From contig JAUYDO010000098.1 in NCBI GenBank assembly GCA_030691835.1, positions 1 to 7,896 on the forward strand: a DNA stretch of 7,896 nt, given 5' to 3'. Below the pieces are notes generated by a model. It had not been told where the DNA came from. It was given only the letters and a program-made list of their open reading frames with translations, and did not search any database. The DNA is from Dehalococcoidia bacterium (GTDB taxonomy: Bacteria; Chloroflexota; Dehalococcoidia; Dehalococcoidales; UBA3254). Positions 6,558 to 7,896 of the stretch are shown piece by piece. Numbering within the stretch: the stretch's first letter is position 1; each line of letters starts with the position of its first letter. A program made the translations under genes and the position numbers.

Positions 6558-7505
6558 ATGTCCAGCCGCTTGACGGAGATAAGTCACGCCTGCTTCGGCT
6601 ACGGACTCGCTGTAAAACAGCGATACAATCTCCGGGACAAGCTACTGGGTTTTCTCGTTTGCGCCCGTCCCATTTTTTTGATTCTTACCCCCTTGAACGC
6701 CGCCAGCGCCGCCGTGCTGGCGCTGGGTGGCTTTCCCTCCCTGACGCAGTGCTTGCTTGGCTTTGTCACCGTTGCCCTTGCCTCTGCCGCGGTGAACTCC
6801 TTCAACGGTTATGTGGACCATGAACGGGATAAGCTCATCTGGCAAACACGCCCTATTCCCAGCGGGCGTATCAGACCAAACGAAGCCTTCATCATGGTCG
6901 CCTTCTTCTTTCTCACCAGCCTGGTGATGTCATGGTTTGTCTTCAATCCAGCGACCTTCGCCATCCTTTTTGTGGCAGTGGTCCTGGGCGGTCTCTATTC
7001 CGCCTATCTGCGCGACAGAGTCGGATATTTCTCACTCCCGCCCATCGTCGGGCTTATCTATCTCGGCGGCTGGTCAGCTTTCTCCCCGGAGACGCTCTTC
7101 ACCAGTCTCCTGCCCTGGTACCTTTACTTACTCGGATTCGTCTGGCAGGCGGCTCACATCATGGTACTATACCCAGTCCATATCCCCGACAACGCACGCC
7201 CCGCACCTGAGCTACCGCCCGCTTTCTTTTTCACACCCTCGCCCAGGACGGCGGTGGTGATAGGAACAGTCTTCACTGGCTTGACGTTATTGATGAGCGC
7301 TCTACTGCCGCTAAAGGCTCCGGTTGGCACCCTCTACCTCATCCTGGTTCTGGTAGCTGGTATATACGCGCTGGTAAGCAGTGCAAGCCTTGTAAAAGAC
7401 CCTCTTAACAGGGAAAAGATATTGAAAGCCTTTGCGGTGCTTTCTGTCTTCAGGTTGACAATCTCGGTGGCAATCCTGTTGACTATCCTGCTCACGAGCA
7501 CGTAG
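6558..7505 (+). CDS. UbiA-family membrane prenyltransferase
   Basis: This protein of about 315 residues is strongly hydrophobic, with some eight to nine predicted membrane helices. It carries the first Asp-rich motif of UbiA enzymes, N83-x3-D87-x3-D91 (NGYVDHERD), followed by TRPIPSGRI (97-105), which binds the Mg2+-prenyl diphosphate. UbiA enzymes attach prenyl chains to aromatic rings, heme or glycerol phosphate. The later segment FVWQAAH...HIPD (W196, H200, D211) resembles the region of heme O synthase (CtaB), but the second Asp motif is degenerate, with only D211 clear. The ATG at 6558 has a purine-rich GGGGGA just upstream and is preferred over an in-frame TTG at 6534, which has poor spacing. 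It follows fixX by 33 bases, so it is probably in the same operon. Whether the product is a quinone, a heme or a lipid cannot be decided. Confidence 0.88.
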   Translation: MSSRLTEISHACFGYGLAVKQRYNLRDKLLGFLVCARPIFLILTPLNAASAAVLALGGFPSLTQCLLGFVTVALASAAVNSFNGYVDHERDKLIWQTRPIPSGRIRPNEAFIMVAFFFLTSLVMSWFVFNPATFAILFVAVVLGGLYSAYLRDRVGYFSLPPIVGLIYLGGWSAFSPETLFTSLLPWYLYLLGFVWQAAHIMVLYPVHIPDNARPAPELPPAFFFTPSPRTAVVIGTVFTGLTLLMSALLPLKAPVGTLYLILVLVAGIYALVSSASLVKDPLNREKILKAFAVLSVFRLTISVAILLTILLTST

Positions 7506-7517
7506 ACCATGGATTAT

Positions 7518-7533
7518 CAGGCTTCCAAGCCTG
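7518..7533. repeat. Short perfect palindrome between the prenyltransferase and microprotein genes
   Basis: CAGGCTT (7518-7524) and AAGCCTG (7527-7533) are perfect inverted repeats around CC, which would form a stem with a tight loop. No T-run follows, so it is not a standard intrinsic terminator. It could be an mRNA processing or stability element between the two genes. Confidence 0.4.
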
Positions 7534-7581
7534 CTTAATAAGAATTACACCCCCTTCAGTGAAAGAGGGCGGATAACACGT

Positions 7582-7587
7582 AAGGAG
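7582..7587 (+). promoter_or_regulatory. Strong ribosome binding site for the 36-residue ORF
   Basis: AAGGAG lies eight bases before the ATG at 7596. It is the main sign, beyond composition, that the short ORF is translated. Confidence 0.65.
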
Positions 7588-7595
7588 ATAAAACA

Positions 7596-7706
7596 ATGCC
7601 CATGCTGGTGTTCACGCTGGCAGGTTCATTAGCGGTTGTAGTCTGCCTGGCACTTACTGTAAGGCGAATGCGCCAGGAACTGAGAAGACAAAAGAGAACA
7701 CAGTAA
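7596..7706 (+). CDS. 36-residue single-pass membrane microprotein
   Basis: The ORF encodes a short N-terminus, one hydrophobic helix (about residues 4-22, LVFTLAGSLAVVVCLALTV) and a strongly basic C-terminal tail with many Arg and Lys residues. By the positive-inside rule the tail should face the cytoplasm. The ribosome site AAGGAG is well placed and the gene lies 90 bases after the prenyltransferase stop, on the same strand. I do not recognise a family. Small one-helix proteins of this shape often act as accessory or assembly subunits of respiratory complexes (CcmD and CcoQ are examples of the size class), but nothing in the sequence assigns it to one. It is short enough to be missed by most gene callers. 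Confidence 0.6.
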   Translation: MPMLVFTLAGSLAVVVCLALTVRRMRQELRRQKRTQ

Positions 7707-7827
7707 ATCAATGATTCGCGCCTGCTCCCGTATGTTTATAATAAAAAGGATGGTTCGGTTAGTTTTGACTACACTTTAGTACCTAAAATCTAAAATTTTG
7801 GTTCCGGCTTGTCTGGGTTAGGGGTCT

Positions 7828-7896
7828 ATGGCTGTAATCGAGAATCTCAATTTTGCCTATCGTAAAGAATATCCGATATTCTTTAACTTTAGCTGG
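7828..7896 (+). CDS. ABC transporter ATP-binding protein, N-terminal fragment (cut by window end)
   Basis: The ATG at 7828 opens a frame that stays open to the window end (23 codons). The start, IENLNFAYRKEYPIFFNFSW, matches the opening strands of ABC ATPases. Y11 sits where the A-loop aromatic residue stacks on adenine, and the FFNFSW pattern precedes the usual GE and Walker A segment. Walker A itself lies beyond the window. AGGGG (7820-7824) is a short-spaced ribosome site. CbiO/EcfA-type transporters begin this way, but the substrate cannot be told. A gap of 121 bases after the microprotein suggests a separate transcription unit. Confidence 0.7.
   Translation, partial: MAVIENLNFAYRKEYPIFFNFSW

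Noticed and set aside
7518..7550. Intrinsic terminator after the prenyltransferase gene
   Set aside because: The palindrome has a two-base centre and no T-run; the next ORF follows on the same strand with its own ribosome site.
7737..7796. Promoter for the ABC ATPase gene (TATAAT at 7737-7742, TTGACT at 7765-7770, TAAAAT at 7784-7789 and 7791-7796)
   Set aside because: The boxes do not pair at acceptable spacing (13 or 20 bp after TTGACT, and no -35 before TATAAT), so no specific promoter can be supported.

Overview
The window looks like a chromosomal piece of an anaerobic bacterium, most likely a Dehalococcoidia-type member of the Chloroflexota. That placement is an inference. It rests on moderate GC, an FN3 protein with a TPTP-rich tail, a dispersed repeat with GTCATTGCGA/TCGCAATGAC ends, and a respiratory molybdoenzyme operon combined with FixC/FixX. 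No rRNA, tRNA or marker gene is present to confirm it.

Layout: positions 1-380 hold the 3' end of a surface-type protein (end of a fibronectin III domain plus a Pro/Thr tail), with an apparent frameshift near the left edge. Positions 381-760 have no gene but carry two consecutive foldable, MITE-like palindromic elements (393-578 and 650-751). Positions 778-855 carry a good sigma70-type promoter followed by two tandem CRP/FNR-family palindromes. From 894 to 7706 a tight run of seven plus-strand genes reads as one operon: a four-cluster ferredoxin subunit, an NrfD-like membrane subunit, a molybdopterin oxidoreductase catalytic subunit without a Tat signal, a FixC-like flavoprotein:quinone oxidoreductase (broken by one missing base), a FixX-like ferredoxin with two cluster motifs, a UbiA-family prenyltransferase, and a 36-residue membrane microprotein. 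At the right edge an ABC transporter ATPase begins (7828) and is cut by the window end.

How it may work: the first three genes supply the three parts of a complex iron-sulfur molybdoenzyme (catalytic, electron-transfer and quinone-interacting membrane subunits), in the order B-C-A rather than the usual A-B-C. FixC and FixX normally pass electrons from electron-transfer flavoprotein (FixAB/EtfAB) to the quinone pool. UbiA enzymes build membrane prenyl compounds such as quinones, heme O or lipids. An inferred reading is a module that feeds flavoprotein-derived electrons into the quinone pool and exchanges them with a cytoplasm-facing molybdoenzyme of unknown substrate. The substrate cannot be read from this sequence. 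Two apparent single-base frameshifts in one window (near 25-36 and at about 4919) mean base-call accuracy should be checked before either gene is called a pseudogene.
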